The notes below the pieces were generated by a model. It was given only the letters and a program-made list of their open reading frames with translations. It was not told the origin of the DNA and searched no databases. From the NCBI RefSeq assembly GCF_033118175.1, contig NC_083714.1, positions 2,294,001 to 2,358,000 of the forward strand: a stretch of DNA of 64,000 nt. The letters run 5' to 3'. This DNA is from Dama dama. Taxonomy: Eukaryota; Chordata; Mammalia; Artiodactyla; Cervidae. A program made the translations under genes and the position numbers. Positions 13,601 to 26,029 of the stretch are shown in pieces. Positions within the stretch are counted from its first letter, which is position 1. The number at the start of each line of letters is the position of its first letter.

Positions 13601-14972
13601 GAAAAATACGAGGAGCATGAAAAGGTGTGAAAAATACGAGGAGCATATAAAGGTCTGAAAAATATGAGGAGCATGAAAAGGTCTAAAAAATTTGAGGAGC
13701 ATGAAACGGTGTGAAAATATGAAGATCATGAAACGGTGTGAAAAATATGAAGACCTTTTAAACGTGTCAAAAATATGAGGAGCATGAAAAGATGTGAAAA
13801 ATATGAGAATATGAAAAGGTGTGAAAAATATGAGGAGCATGAAAAGGTGTGAAAATATGAAGAGCATGAAACGGTGTTAAAAATATGAAGAGCAAGAAAC
13901 GGTGTGAAAAACACGAGCAGCATGAAAAAATGTGGAAAACATGAAGTGCATGAAAATGTGTGAAAAATTCGAAGAGCATGAAAAGGTTTGAAAAATACGA
14001 AGAGCATGTAAAGGTGTGAAAAATACGAGGAGCATTAAAGGTGTGAAAAATACGAGGAGCATGAAAAGGTGTGAAAAATACGATGAGAAAGAAAATCTGC
14101 TAAAAACACAAGGAGCATGAAAAGGTGGGAAAACTAGTAGGAGCATGAAAAGGTCTGAAAAATACGAGGAACATGAAACGGTGTGAAAATATAAAGAGCA
14201 TGAAAGGGTGTGAAAAATATGAAGACCTTTAAAAGGTGTCAAAAATATGAGGAGCATGAAAAGATGTGAAAAATAAGAGGAGCATGAAATGGTATGAAAA
14301 ATATGAGGAGAATGAAATATGTAAAAAATATGAAGAGCATGAAAAGTTGTGAAAAATATGAAGAGCATGAAATGGTTTGAAAAGTATGAAGAGCTTGAAA
14401 AGGTGTGAAAAATACAAAGAGCATGACTGGTGTGAAATATACGAAGACAATGAAAAGGTGTGAAAAATTATGAAAAGCATGAAAAGTTGTGAAAAATACA
14501 AAGAGCATGAAAAGGTTTGAAAAATACAAAGTGCATGAAAACATGTGAAAAATACGAGGAGCATGAAACGGTGTGAAATATGTGAAAGCATGAAATGCTG
14601 TGAAAAATACGAAGAGCATGAAAAGGTCTATAAAATATGAGGAGCATGTAAAGGTCAGAAAAATACGAGGAGCATGAAAAGGTGTGAAAAATACGAGGAG
14701 CATGAAAAGGTGTGAAATATATGAGGAACATGAAAAAGTGTAAAAAACACGAATAGCATGAAAATGTGTGAAAAACACGAAGAGCATGAAAATGTATAAA
14801 AATTCGAAGAGCATGAAAAGGTTTGAAAAACACAAGGAGCATGAAAAGGTGGGAACAATACGAGGAGCATGAAAAGGTCTGTAAAATACGAGGAGCATGA
14901 GAAGATGTGAAAAATCCGAGGAGCACGAAAAGGTCTGAAATATACGAGGACCATGAAAAGTTCTAAAAAATA
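10664..14972 (+). repeat. Large block (4.3 kb), copy 2 with about 530-bp extra segment
   Basis: Copy of 4,840-8,617. The extra segment at about 12,090-12,610 resembles 19,030-19,570 and, more distantly, 1,920-2,270, so it is array-derived and not foreign. Minus-strand open frames of 582 and 473 codons run through this block only because the monomers here keep an exact 28-bp step. Confidence 0.87.
12696..14629 (+). repeat. 1,921-bp macro-unit, third copy plus start of a fourth
   Basis: Matches 6,341-8,274 at offset 6,355. The next unit begins at about 14,617 and follows the pattern to about 14,972, where it diverges (GACTGGCATG in the 8.6-kb copy against GAGTAGCGTG here). The landmark pair lies at 13,749 and 14,221, again 472 bp apart. 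Confidence 0.9.
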
Positions 14973-16171
14973 CGAGTAGCGTGACAAGGTGTGAAAAATA
15001 CGAGAAGCATGAAAAGGTCTGAAAAATACGAGGAGCATGAAAAGGTGTGAAAAATACGAAGAGCATGAAAAGGTGTGAAAAATACAAGGAGCATGAAAAG
15101 GTGTGAAAAATACGATGAGAAAGAAAATGTGCGAAAAATACGAAGAGCATGAAAAGGTGTGAACAATAGTAGGAGCATGAAAAGGGCTGAAAAATACGAG
15201 GAGCATGAAAAGGTGTGAAAAATACGAGGAGCATGAAAATGTGTGAAAAAAACAGGAGCATGAAAAGGTCTGAAAAAATACGAGGAGCATGAAAAGGTGT
15301 GAAAAACACGAGGAGCATGAAAAGGTGTGAAAAATACGAGGAGCATATAAAGGTCTGAAAAATATGAGGAGCATGAAAAAGTCTAAAAATTTTGAGGAGC
15401 ATGAAATGGTGTGAAAATATGAAGATCATGAAACGGTGTGAAAAATATGAAGACCTTTTAAACGTGTCAAAAATATGAGGAGCATGAAAAGATGTGAAAA
15501 ATATGAGGAGCATTAAAATATGTCAATAATATGAAGAGCATGAAAAGTTGTGAAATATATGATGAGCATGAAAAGGTGTGAAAAATATGAGGAGTACGAA
15601 AAGGTCTGCAAATATGAGGAGCACGAAAAGGTCTGAAAAATATGAGGAGCATGAAAAGGTGTGAAAACTACGAGGTGCATGAAAACGTGTGAAAAATACT
15701 AGGAGCATGAAAATGTCTGAAAAATACGAGAAGCATGAAAAGATCTTAAAAATATGAGAAGCATGAAAAGGTGTGAAAAATATGAGGAGCATGAAACGGT
15801 GTGAAAATATGAAGAGCATGAAACGGTGTGAAAAATATGAAGAGCATGAAACGGTGTGAAAAACACGAGCAGCAAGAAAAAATGTGGAAAACACGAAGTG
15901 CATGAAAATGTGTGAAAAATTCGAAGAGCATGAAAAGGTTTGAAAAATACGAACAGCAGGTAAAGGTGTGAAAAATACGAGGAGCATTAAAGGTGTGAAA
16001 AATACGAGGAGCATGAAAAGGTGTGAAAAATACGATGAGAAAGAAAATGTGCTAAAAATACAAGGAGCATGAACAGGTGGGAAAAATAGTAGGAGCATGA
16101 AAAGGTCTGAAAAATACGAGGAACATGAAACGGTGTGAAAATATAAAGAGCATGAAACGGTGTGAAAAATA

Positions 16172-16182
16172 TGAAGACTTCA
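16172..16182 (+). repeat. Part II-like monomer A precursor inside Part I
   Basis: The bases TGAAGACTTCA form a perfect 5-bp-arm dyad with a one-base centre. They are followed by AAAGGTGTCAAAAATATGAG, the same continuation as monomer A of Part II (whose dyad is TGAAGAGCTTCA). Other Part I blocks carry TGAAGACCTTTAAAAGG at the equivalent place. This is the closest Part I monomer to A that I found. Confidence 0.8.
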
Positions 16183-17095
16183 AAAGGTGTCAAAAATATG
16201 AGGAGCATGAAAAGATGTGAAAAATATGAGGAGCATGAAATGGTATGAAAAATATGAGAAGCATGAAATATGTAAAAAATATGAAGAGCATGAAAAGTTG
16301 TGAAAAATATGAAGAGCATGAAATGGTTTGAAAAGTATGAAGAGCTTGAAAAGGTGTGAAAAATACAAAGAGCATGACTGGTGTGAAATATACGAAGACA
16401 ATGAAAAGGTGTGAAAAATTATGAAAAGCATGAAAAGTTGTGAAAAATACAAAGAGCATGAAAAGGTTTGAAAAATACAAAGTGCATGACAAGGTGTGAA
16501 AAATACGAGGAGCTTGAAACGGTGTTAAAAATGCGAAAGCATGAAATGCTGTGAAAAATATGAAGAGCATGAAAAGGTCTGAAAAATACAAGGAGCATGA
16601 ATAGGTGTGAAAAATACGAGGAATATGAAAAGGTGTGAAAAAAACGAGGAGCATGAAAAGGTGTGAACAATACTAGGAGCATGAAAATGTCTGAAAAATA
16701 TGAGGAGCATGAAAAGGTTTGAAAAATACGAGGAACATGAAAAGGTGTGAAAAATATGAGGAGTATGAAACGGTGTGATAAATATGAGGAACATGAAAAG
16801 GTTTCAAAAATATGAGGAGCATGAAAAGGTGTGAAAAATACGAAGAGCATGAAAAGGTCTGAAAAATACAAGGAGCATGAATGGGTGTGAAAAATACGAG
16901 GAGCATGAAAAGGTGTGAAAAATATGAGGAGCATGAAAAGCTGTGAAAAATACGATGTGAAAGGAAATGTGAGAAAAATACGAGGAGCATGAAAAGGTAG
17001 GAAAAAGAGTAGGAGCATGAAAAGGTCTGAAAAATACAAGCAACATGAAACGGTGTGAAAATATAAAGAGCATGAAACGGTGTGAAAAATATGAC

Positions 17096-18060
17096 GACCT
17101 TTAAAAGGTGTCAAAAATATGAGGAGCATGAAAAGATGTGAAAAATATGAGTAGCATGAAATGGTATGAAAAATATGAGGAGCAAAAAAGGTCTGAAAAT
17201 AGGAGGGGAATGAAAAGGTCTGAAAAATACGAGGAGCTTGAAAAGGTCTGAAAAATACCAGGAGCATGAAAAGTTCTGAAAAATATGAGGAGCATGAATA
17301 GGTGTCAAAAATACGAGGAGCATGAAAAAGTCTGAAAAATACGAGGAGCATGAAAAGGTCTGCAAAACACGAGGAGCATGAAAAGGTCTGAAAAATATGA
17401 GGAGCATGAAAAGGTCTGAAAAATACGAGAAGCATGAAAAGTTCTGAAAAACGCAAGGAGCATGAGAAGGTCTAAAAAATACGTGGAGCATGAAAAGGGG
17501 TGAACAATATGAAGAGCACGAAAAAGTGTGAAAAATACAAAGAGCTTGAAAAGGTGTGAAAACACAAAGAACATGAAAACGTCTCAAAAATATGAGGAGC
17601 CTGAAAAGGTGTGAAAAATATAGGGAGCATGAAAAGGCGTTAAAAACATAAGGAGCATGAATAGGTGTGAAAAACACAAAGAGCATGAAAATGTGTGAAA
17701 AATACGAGGAGCATGAAAAGGTCTGAAAAATACGAGGAGAATGAAAAGCTGTGAAAAATACGAGGAGCATGAAAAGGTCTGAAAAATACGAGAAGCATGA
17801 AAAGTTCTGAAAAACACGAGGAGCATGAAAAGGTCTAAGAAATACTTGGAGCATGAAAAGATGTGAACAATATGAAGAGCACGAAAAAGTGTGAAAAATA
17901 CAAAGAGCTTGAAAAGGTGTGAAAACACGAACAGGATGAAAAGGTCTCAAAAATATGAGGAGCCTGAAAAGGTGTAAATAATCCGAGAAGAACGAAAAGG
18001 TCTGAAATATACGAGGACCATGTAAAGGTCTGAAAAATACGAGAGGCATGAAAAGATCTG
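17096..18060 (+). repeat. About 1-kb block, distal copy of 4,219-5,210
   Basis: Distal copy as described for 4,219-5,210. To its right, about 18,180-19,000 resembles 5,243-6,240 and 11,067-12,064 with internal deletions, so 17.1-19.0 kb is a shortened and more diverged third version of the left half of the 4,840-8,617 block. Confidence 0.7.
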
Positions 18061-19000
18061 AAAAATACTAGGAGTATGAAAAGGTCTGAAAAATACGAGG
18101 AGCATGACAAGGTCTGAAAAAAACGAGGAGCATGAAAAAGTCTGAAAAATACGAGGAGCATGAAAAGGTCTGGAAAACAGGAGGGGTATAAAAAGGTGTG
18201 AAAAATATGAAGAGCATGAAAAGTTCTCAAAAATATGAGGAGCCTGAAAAGGTGTGAAAAATATAAGAAGCATGAAAAGGTGTGAAAAATATAAGGAGCA
18301 TAAAAAGGTCTGGAAAACACGAGGAGCATGAAGTTGTGAAAAATAGAAAGAGCATGAAAAGGTTTGAAAAATACAAAGTGCATGAAAAGGTGTGAAAAAT
18401 ATGAGGAGCATGAAACGGTGTGAAAAATGCGAAAACATGAAATGCTGTGAAAAATACAAAGAGCATGAAAAGGTCTGAAAAATACGAGGAGCATGAAAAG
18501 GTGTCAAAAATACGAGGAGCAGGAAAAGGTCTCAAAAATATAAGGAGCCTGAAAAGGTGTGAAAAATATAAGGAGCATGAAAAGGTGTGAAAAATATAAG
18601 GAGCATGAAAAGGTGTGAAAAATACGAGGAGCATGAAAAGATGTGAAAAAAAAGAGGAGCATGAAAAGCTGTGAAAAACACGAGGAGCATGAATAGGTGT
18701 GAAAAACATGAAGAGCAGGAAACAGTGTGAAAAATACAGGAGCATGAAAAAGTTTGAAAAATACGAGGAGCATGGAAAGGTGTGAAAAATTTGAGGAGCA
18801 TGAAACGGTCTGAAAAATATGAAGAGCATGAAATGGTGTGAAAAACACGAGCAGCATGAAAAGTTGTGGAAAAAACGAAGTGCATGTAAATGTGTGAAAA
18901 ATTTGAAGAGCATGAAAAGGTTTGCAAAATACGAAGAGCATGTAAAGGTGTGAAATATACGAGGAGCATTAAAGGTGTGAAAAATACGAGGAGCATGAAA

Positions 19001-19140
19001 AGGTGTGAAAAATAGTAGGAGCATGAAAAGGTCTGAAAAATACGAGGACCATGAAAAGTTGTGAAAAATACGTAGAGCATTAAAAGGTGTGAGAAAAACA
19101 AGGAGCATGAAAAGCTCTGTAAAATACGAGGAGCATGAAA
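19001..19140 (+). repeat. Exact 140-bp tandem duplication, unit 1
   Basis: Bases 19,001-19,140 and 19,141-19,280 are identical in my base-by-base reading. The length is exactly five 28-bp monomers. The unit includes rare variants (GAGGACCATG, CGTAGAGCATTAAAAGG, GTGAGAAAAACAAGG, GCTCTGTAAAATAC) that occur once at 12,061-12,200, so the single state is probably ancestral and this duplication is very recent. Confidence 0.96.
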
Positions 19141-19280
19141 AGGTGTGAAAAATAGTAGGAGCATGAAAAGGTCTGAAAAATACGAGGACCATGAAAAGTT
19201 GTGAAAAATACGTAGAGCATTAAAAGGTGTGAGAAAAACAAGGAGCATGAAAAGCTCTGTAAAATACGAGGAGCATGAAA
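19141..19280 (+). repeat. Exact 140-bp tandem duplication, unit 2
   Basis: Identical second unit. The array then continues with the same sequence that follows the single copy in the 12-kb block (a GAGGAGCATATAAA monomer, then ATGAGGAGCATGAAACGGTC). The duplication therefore inserted five monomers in register and changed nothing else. Confidence 0.96.
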
Positions 19281-19399
19281 AGGTGTGAAAAATACGAGGA
19301 GCATATAAATGTCTGAAAAATATGAGGAGCATGAAACGGTCTAAATAATGTGAGGAACATGAAACGGTGTGAAAATATAAAGAGCATGAAATGGTGTGA

Positions 19400-21450
19400 A
19401 AAACATGAAGACCTTTAAAACATGTCAGAAATATGAGGACCATGAAAAGATGTGAAAAATATGAGGAGCATGAAAAGGTATGAAAAATAGGAGGAGCATG
19501 AAAATGTATCAAAAATATGAAGAGCATGAAAAGTTGTGAAATATATGAGGAGCATGAAAAGGTGTGAAAAATACATGGAGCATGAAAAGGTGTGAAAAAT
19601 ACGAGGAGCACGAAAAGGTTTGAAAGTATGAGGACTATGAAAAGGTCTGAAATATGAGTTGAGCATGAAAAGGTCTATAAAATATGAGGAGCATATAAAG
19701 GTCAGAAAAATACGAGGAGCATGAAAAGGTGTGAAAAATACGAGGAGCATGAAAAGGTGTGAAATATATGAGGAGCATGAAAAAGTGTGAAAAACACGAA
19801 TAGCATGAAAATGTGTGAAAAACACGAAGAGCATGAAAATGTATAAAAATTCGAAGAGCATGAAAAGGTTTGAAAAACACAAAGAGCATGAAAAGGTGGG
19901 AACAATACGAGGAGCATGAAAAGGTCTGTAAAATACGAGGAGCATGAAAAGATGTGAAAAGTCCAAGTAGCACGAAAAGGTCTGAAATATACGAGGACCA
20001 TGAAAAGTTCTAAAAAATACGAGTAGCATGACAAGGTGTGAAAAATATGAGAAGCATGAAAAGGTCTGAAAAATATGAGGAGCATGAAAAGGTGTGAAAA
20101 ATACGAAGACCATGAAGAGGTGTGAAAAATACAAGGAGCATGAAAAGGTGTGAAAAATACGAGGAGAAAGAAAATGTGCGAAAAATACGAAGAGCATGAA
20201 AAGGTGGGAACAATAGTAGGAGCATGAAAAGGTCTGAAAAATACGAGGAGCATGAAAAGTTGTGAAAATACGAGGAGCATGAAAAGGTGTGAAAAAAACA
20301 GGAGCATGAAAAGGTCTGTAAAATACGACGAGCATGAAAAGGTGTGAAAAATACGATGAGAAAGAAAATGTGCGAAAAATACGAGGAGCATGAAAAGGTG
20401 TGAAAAATAATAGGAGCATGAAAAGGTGTGAAAAACACGAGGAGCATGAAAAGGTGTGAAAAATACGAGGAGCATATAAAGGTCTGAAAAATATGAGGAG
20501 CATGAAAAGGTCTAAAAAATTTGAGGAGCATGAAACGGTGTGAAAATATGAAGATCATGAAACGGTGTGAAAAATATGAAGACCTTTTAAACGTGTCAAA
20601 AATATGAGGAGCATGAAAAGATGTGAAAAATATGAGGAGCATTAAAATATGTCAATAATATGAAGACCATGAAAAGTTGTGAAATATATGAGGAGCATGA
20701 AAAGGTGTGAAAAATACGAGTACGAAAAGGTCTGCAAATACGAGAAGCACGAAGAGGTCTGAAAAATATGAGGAGCATGAAAAGATGTGAAAAATACGAA
20801 GAGCATGAAAAGGTGTGAAAAATACGAGGTGCATGAAAACGTGTGAAAAATACTAGGAGCATGAAAATGTCTGAAAAATACGAGAAGCATGAAATGATCT
20901 GAAAAATATGAGAATATGAAAAGGTGTGAAAAATATGAGGAGCATGAAAAGGTGTGAAAAATACGATGAGAAAGAAAATCTGCTAAAAATACAAGGAGCA
21001 TGAAAAGGTGGGAAAAATAGTAGGAGCATGAAAAGGTCTGAAAAATACGAGGAACATGAAACGGTGTGAAAATATAAAGAGCATGAAACGGTGTGAAAAA
21101 TATGAAGACCTTTAAAAGGTGTCAAAAATATGAGGAGCATGAAAAGATGTGAAAAATAAGAGGAGCATGAAATGGTATGAAAAATATGAGGAGAATGAAA
21201 TATGTAAAAAATATGAAGAGCATGAAAAGTTGTGAAAAATATGAAGAGCATGAAATGGTTTTAAAACTATGAAGAGCTTGAAAAGGTGTGAAAAATACAA
21301 AGAGCATGACTGGTGTGAAATATACGAAGACAATGAAAAGGTGTGAAAAATTATGAAGAGCATGAAAAGTTGTGAAAAATACAAAGAGCATGAAAAGGTT
21401 TGAAAAATACAAAGTGCATGAAAAGGTGTGAAAAATATGAGGAGCATGAA
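19400..21450 (+). repeat. Diverged composite of the 12.4-13.7 and 15.4-16.5 kb blocks
   Basis: About 19,400-20,580 follows the order seen at 12,430-13,740 (GAAGACCTTTAAAACATGTC, then the dense GATGAGAAAGAAAATGTGCG landmarks). About 20,580-21,450 follows 15,450-16,500, including GAAGACCTTTTAAACG at 20,578 against 15,449. Scattered substitutions and whole-monomer indels separate the copies, so these are older duplications than the 1,921-bp tandem. Confidence 0.7.
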
Positions 21451-24002
21451 ACGGTGTGAAAATATGAAGAGCATGAAATGGTGTTAAAAATATGAAGAGC
21501 ATGAAATGGTGTGAAAAACACGAGCAGCATGAAAAAATGTGGAAAACACGAAGTGCATGAAAATGTGTGAAAAATTCGAAGAGCATGAAAAGGATTGAAA
21601 ATACGAAGAGCATATAAAGGTGTGAAAAATACGAGGAGCATTAAAGTTGTCACAAATACGAGGAGCATGAAAAGGTGTGAAAAATACGATGAGAAAGAAA
21701 ATGTGCGAAAAATATGAGGAGCATGAAAAGGTGGGAAAACTAGTAGGAGCATGAAAAGGTCTGAAAAATACGAGGAGCATGAAACCGTGTGAAAATATCA
21801 AGAGCATGAAACGGTAGAAAAATATGATGACCTTTAAAAGGTGTCAAAAATATGAGGAGCATGAAAAGATGTGAAAAATATGAGTAGCATGAAATGGTAT
21901 GAAAAATATGAGGAGCATGAAATATGTAAAAAATATGAAGAGCATAAAAAGTTGTGAAATATATGAGGAGCATGAAAAGGTGTGAAACATACGAGGAGCA
22001 TGAAAAGGCCTGAAAATAGGAGGAGCCCGAAAAGGTCTGAAAAATACAAGGAGCGTGAAAAGGTCTGAAAAATACCAGGAGCATGAAAAGTTCTGAAAAA
22101 TATGAGGAGCATGAAAATGTGTTAAAAATACGAGGAACATGAAAAGGTCTGAAAAATACGAGGAGCATGAAAAGCTCTGCAAAACACGAGGAGCATGAAA
22201 AGATGTTAAAAACACAAAGAGCATGAATAGGTGTGAAAAACACGAAGAGCATGAAAATGTGTGAAAAATACGAGGAGCATGAAAAGGTCTGAAAAATACG
22301 AGGAGCATGAAAAGGTCTGAAAAATACGAGGAGCATGAAAAGGTCTGAAAAATACGAGGAGCATGAAAAGTTCTGAAAAACAAGAGGAGCATGAAAAGGT
22401 CTAAAAATTACTTGGAGCATGAAAAGGTGTGAACAATATGAAGAGCAGGAAAAGGTGTGAAAAATACAAAGAGCTTGAAATAGTGTGAAAACACGAAGAA
22501 CGTGAAACGGTGGGCAAAATACGAGGAGCATGAAAAGGTCTGAAAAATATGAAGAGCATGAAACGGTGTGAAAATATGAAGAGCATGAAACGGTGTGAAA
22601 ATTATGAAGAGCATGGAAAGGTGTGATAAATAGGAGGAGCATGAAACGGTCTGAAAAATAGGAAGAGCATGAAATGGTGTGAAAAACACGAGCAGCATGA
22701 AAAGTTGTGGATAAAACGAAGTGCATGAATGTGTGAAAAATTCGAAGAGCATGAAAAGGTGTGAAAAATGCGAGGAGCACAAAAAGGTCTGAAATATACG
22801 AGGACCATGAAAAGGTGTGAAAAATACTAAGAGCACGAAAAGGTTTGAAAAATATGAGGACCATGAAAGAGTGTAAAAAACACGAAGAGCATGAAACTGT
22901 GTGAAAAACACGAAGAGCAAGAAAATGTGTGAAAAACACGAAGAGCATGAAATTGTATGAAAAATTCAAAGAGCATGAAAAGGGTTGAAAAATACGAAGA
23001 GCATGAAAAGGTGTGAAAAATACGAGGAGCATGAAAAGGTGTGAAAAACACGAGGAGCATGAATAGGTGTGAAAAACACGAAGAGCATGAACATGTGTGA
23101 AAAAAACGAGGAGCATGAAAAGGTGTGAAAAATCCGAGGAGCATGAAAAGGTCTGGAAAACATGAGGAGCATGGAAAGGTTTGAAAAATATGAGGAGCAT
23201 GAAAAGGTGTGAAAAACACGAGGAGCATGAATAGGTGTGAAAAACACGAAGAGCATGAAAATGTGTGGAAAAATACAAGGAGCATGAAAAGGTGTGAAAA
23301 ATCCGAGGAGTACGAAGAGTCTGAAATATACGAGGACCATGAAAAGGTCTGAAAAATACTAGGAGCATGAAAAGATCTGAAAAATTCTAGGAGAATGAAC
23401 AGGTGTGAAAAATATGAGGAGCATGAAAAGGTCTGAAAAATATGAGGACCATGAAAAGGTGTCAAAAATACGAGGAGCATGAAAAGGTCTGAAAAATACG
23501 AGGAGCATGAAAAGGTCTGGAAAACAGGAGGAGCATTAAAAAGTGTGAAAAATACGAAGAACATGAAAAGGTCTCAAAAATATGAGGAGACTGAAAAGGT
23601 GTGAAAAAATGAAGAGCATGAAACGGTGTGAAAATTATGAAGAGCATAGAAAGGTGTGATAAATATGAGGAGCAAGAAACGGTCTGAAAAATATGAAGAG
23701 CATGAAATGGTGTGAAAAACACTAGCAGCATGAAAAGTTGTGGATAAAACGAAGTGCATGAAAATGTGTGAAAAATTCGAAGAGGATGAAAAGGTGTGAA
23801 AAATCCGAGGAGCACGAAAAGGTCTGAAATATACGAGGACCATGAAAAGCTGTGAAAACTATGATGAGCATGAAAAGGTTTGAAAAATATGAGGACCATG
23901 AAAAAGTGTAAAAAATACGAAGAGCATGAAAATGTGTGAAAAACACGAAGACCATGAAAATGTATGAAAAATTCAAAAAGCATGAAAAGGTTTGAAAAAT
24001 AT

Positions 24003-24463
24003 GAAGAGCATGAAAAGGTGGGAAAAATTACGAAAAGCATGAAAAGGTGTGAAAAATTACCAAGAGCATGAAAATGTCTGAAAAATACAAAGAGCATGAA
24101 AATGTGTGAAAAATACAAAGAGCATGAAAAGGTGTGAAAATATGAGGAGCATGAAAAGGTCTGAAAATATGAGGAGCATAGAACGGAGTGAAAAATATGA
24201 AGAGCAAGAAAAGGTGTGAAAATTATGAAGAGCATGAAAAGGTGTGAAAAATTACGAAAAGCATGAAAAGGTGTGAAAAATTACCAAGAGCATGAAAATG
24301 TCTGAAAAATACAAAGAGCATGAAAATGTGTGAAAAATACAAAGAGCATGAAAAGGTGTGAAAATATGAGGAGCATGAAAAGGTCTGAAAATATGAGGAG
24401 CATAGAACGGAGTGAAAAATATGAAGAGCAAGAAAAGGTGTGAAAATTATGAAGAGCATGAAA
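24003..24463 (+). repeat. 224-bp tandem duplication (8 monomers)
   Basis: Unit 1 is 24,003-24,226 and unit 2 is 24,227-24,450, with the next few bases continuing the pattern. I saw one difference, at 24,021 (G) against 24,245 (T). The unit contains unusual ATTACGAAAAGC, ATTACCAAGAGC and GAGCATAGAACGGAGTG monomers. Its length equals 8 x 28 although individual monomers are 27 to 29 bp. Confidence 0.93.
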
Positions 24464-24523
24464 CTGTATGAAAAATATGAAAAGCATGAAAAAGTGTGAA
24501 AAATATGAAGAGCATGAAAAGGT

Positions 24524-25292
24524 GTGAAAATATGAAGAGCATGAAACTGTGTGAAAAATATGAAGAACATGAAACGGTGTGAAAAAAACGAAGAGCATGA
24601 AAAGGTGTGAAATATACAAAGATCATGAAAAGGTGTGAAAAATACGAAGAGCATGAAATGGTTTGAAAAATATGAAGAGCATGAAACGGGGTGAAAATAT
24701 GAGGATCATAAAATGGTCTGAAAATATGAGGAGCATAGAACGGAGTGAAAAATATGAAGAGCATGAAAAGGTGTGAAAATTATGAAGAGCATGAAACTGT
24801 GTGAAAAATATGAAAAGCATGAAACTGTGTGAAAAATATGAAAAGCATGAAAACGTGTGAAAAATATGAAGAGCATGAAAAGGTGTGAAAAATAGGAGGA
24901 GCAAGAAATGGTGTAAAAATATGAAGAGCATGAAACGTGTGAAAAATATGAGGAGCATGAAATGGTGTAAAAATGAAGACCATGAAAATGTGTGAAAATA
25001 TGAAGAGCATGAAACTGTGTGAAAAATATGAAGAACATGAAACAGTGTGAAAAAAACGAAGAGCATGAAAAGGTATGAAATATACAAAGATCATGAAAAG
25101 GTGTGAAAAATACGAAGAGCATGAAATGGTTTGAAAAATATGAAGAGCATGAAACGGGGTGAAAATATGAGGATCATAAAATGGTCTGAAAATATGAGGA
25201 GCATAGAACGGAGTGAAAAATATGAAGAGCATGAAAAGGTGTGAAAATTATGAAGAGCATGAAACTGTGTGAAAAATATGAAAAGCATGAAA
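24524..25292 (+). repeat. 468-bp tandem duplication, second copy partial
   Basis: Bases 24,524-24,824 match 24,992-25,292 at offset 468. I noted two differences: AAACGG against AAACAG, and GGTGTG against GGTATG. The shared segment includes the rare GATCATGAAAAGG and GAGGATCATAAAATGG monomers. Together with the 224-bp duplication it makes 24.0-25.7 kb a locally reshuffled patch near the Part I/Part II boundary, rich in TATGAAGAGCATGAAAC monomers. Confidence 0.88.
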
Positions 25293-26029
25293 AAGTGTGA
25301 AAAATATGAAGAGCATGAAAAGGTGTGAATAATATGAAGAGCATGAAACTGTGTGAGAAATATGAGGAACATGAAAAGGGGTGAAATATACGAAGAGCAT
25401 TTACAGGTGTGAAAAATTACGAAAAGCATGAAAAGGTGTGAAAAATTACCAAGAGCTTGAAAATTTCTGAAAAATACAAAGAACATGAAAATGTGTGAAA
25501 AATAGGAGGAGCATGAAATGGTGTAAAAATATGAAGAGCATGAAACGTGTGAAAAATATGAGGAGCATGAGACGGTGTAAAAATGAAGACCATGAAAAGG
25601 TGTGAAAAATATGAAGAGCATGAAACGGTGTGAAAAATATGAAGAGCATGAAAAGATGTGAAAAATATGAAGAGCATGAAACGGTTTGAAAAGTATGAAG
25701 AGCTTGAAAAAGTGTGAAAAATACGAAGAGCATGACTGGTGTGAAATATATGAAGACCATGAAAAGGTGTGCAAAATTATGAAAAGAATGAAAAGTTGTG
25801 AAAAATACAAAGAGCATGAAAAGGTTTGAAAAATACGAAGTGCATGAAAAGGTGTGAAAAATATGCAGAGCATGAAACGGTGTGAAAAATGCGAAAGCAT
25901 GAAATGTTTTGAAAAATATGAAGAGCATGAAAAGGTCTGAAAAATACAAGGAGCATGAAAAGGTGTGAAAAATACAAGGAGCATGAAAAGGTGTGAAAAA
26001 TACGAGGAGCATGAAAAGGTCTGAAAAAT

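Noticed and set aside
6341..14629. Near-identical 1.9- and 4-kb duplications as pure assembly error
   Set aside because: Copies differ by real substitutions, one-base indels and a roughly 530-bp segment, which argues for genuine duplications. Error cannot be excluded from sequence alone for the closest pairs, such as 44.1-46.8 kb.
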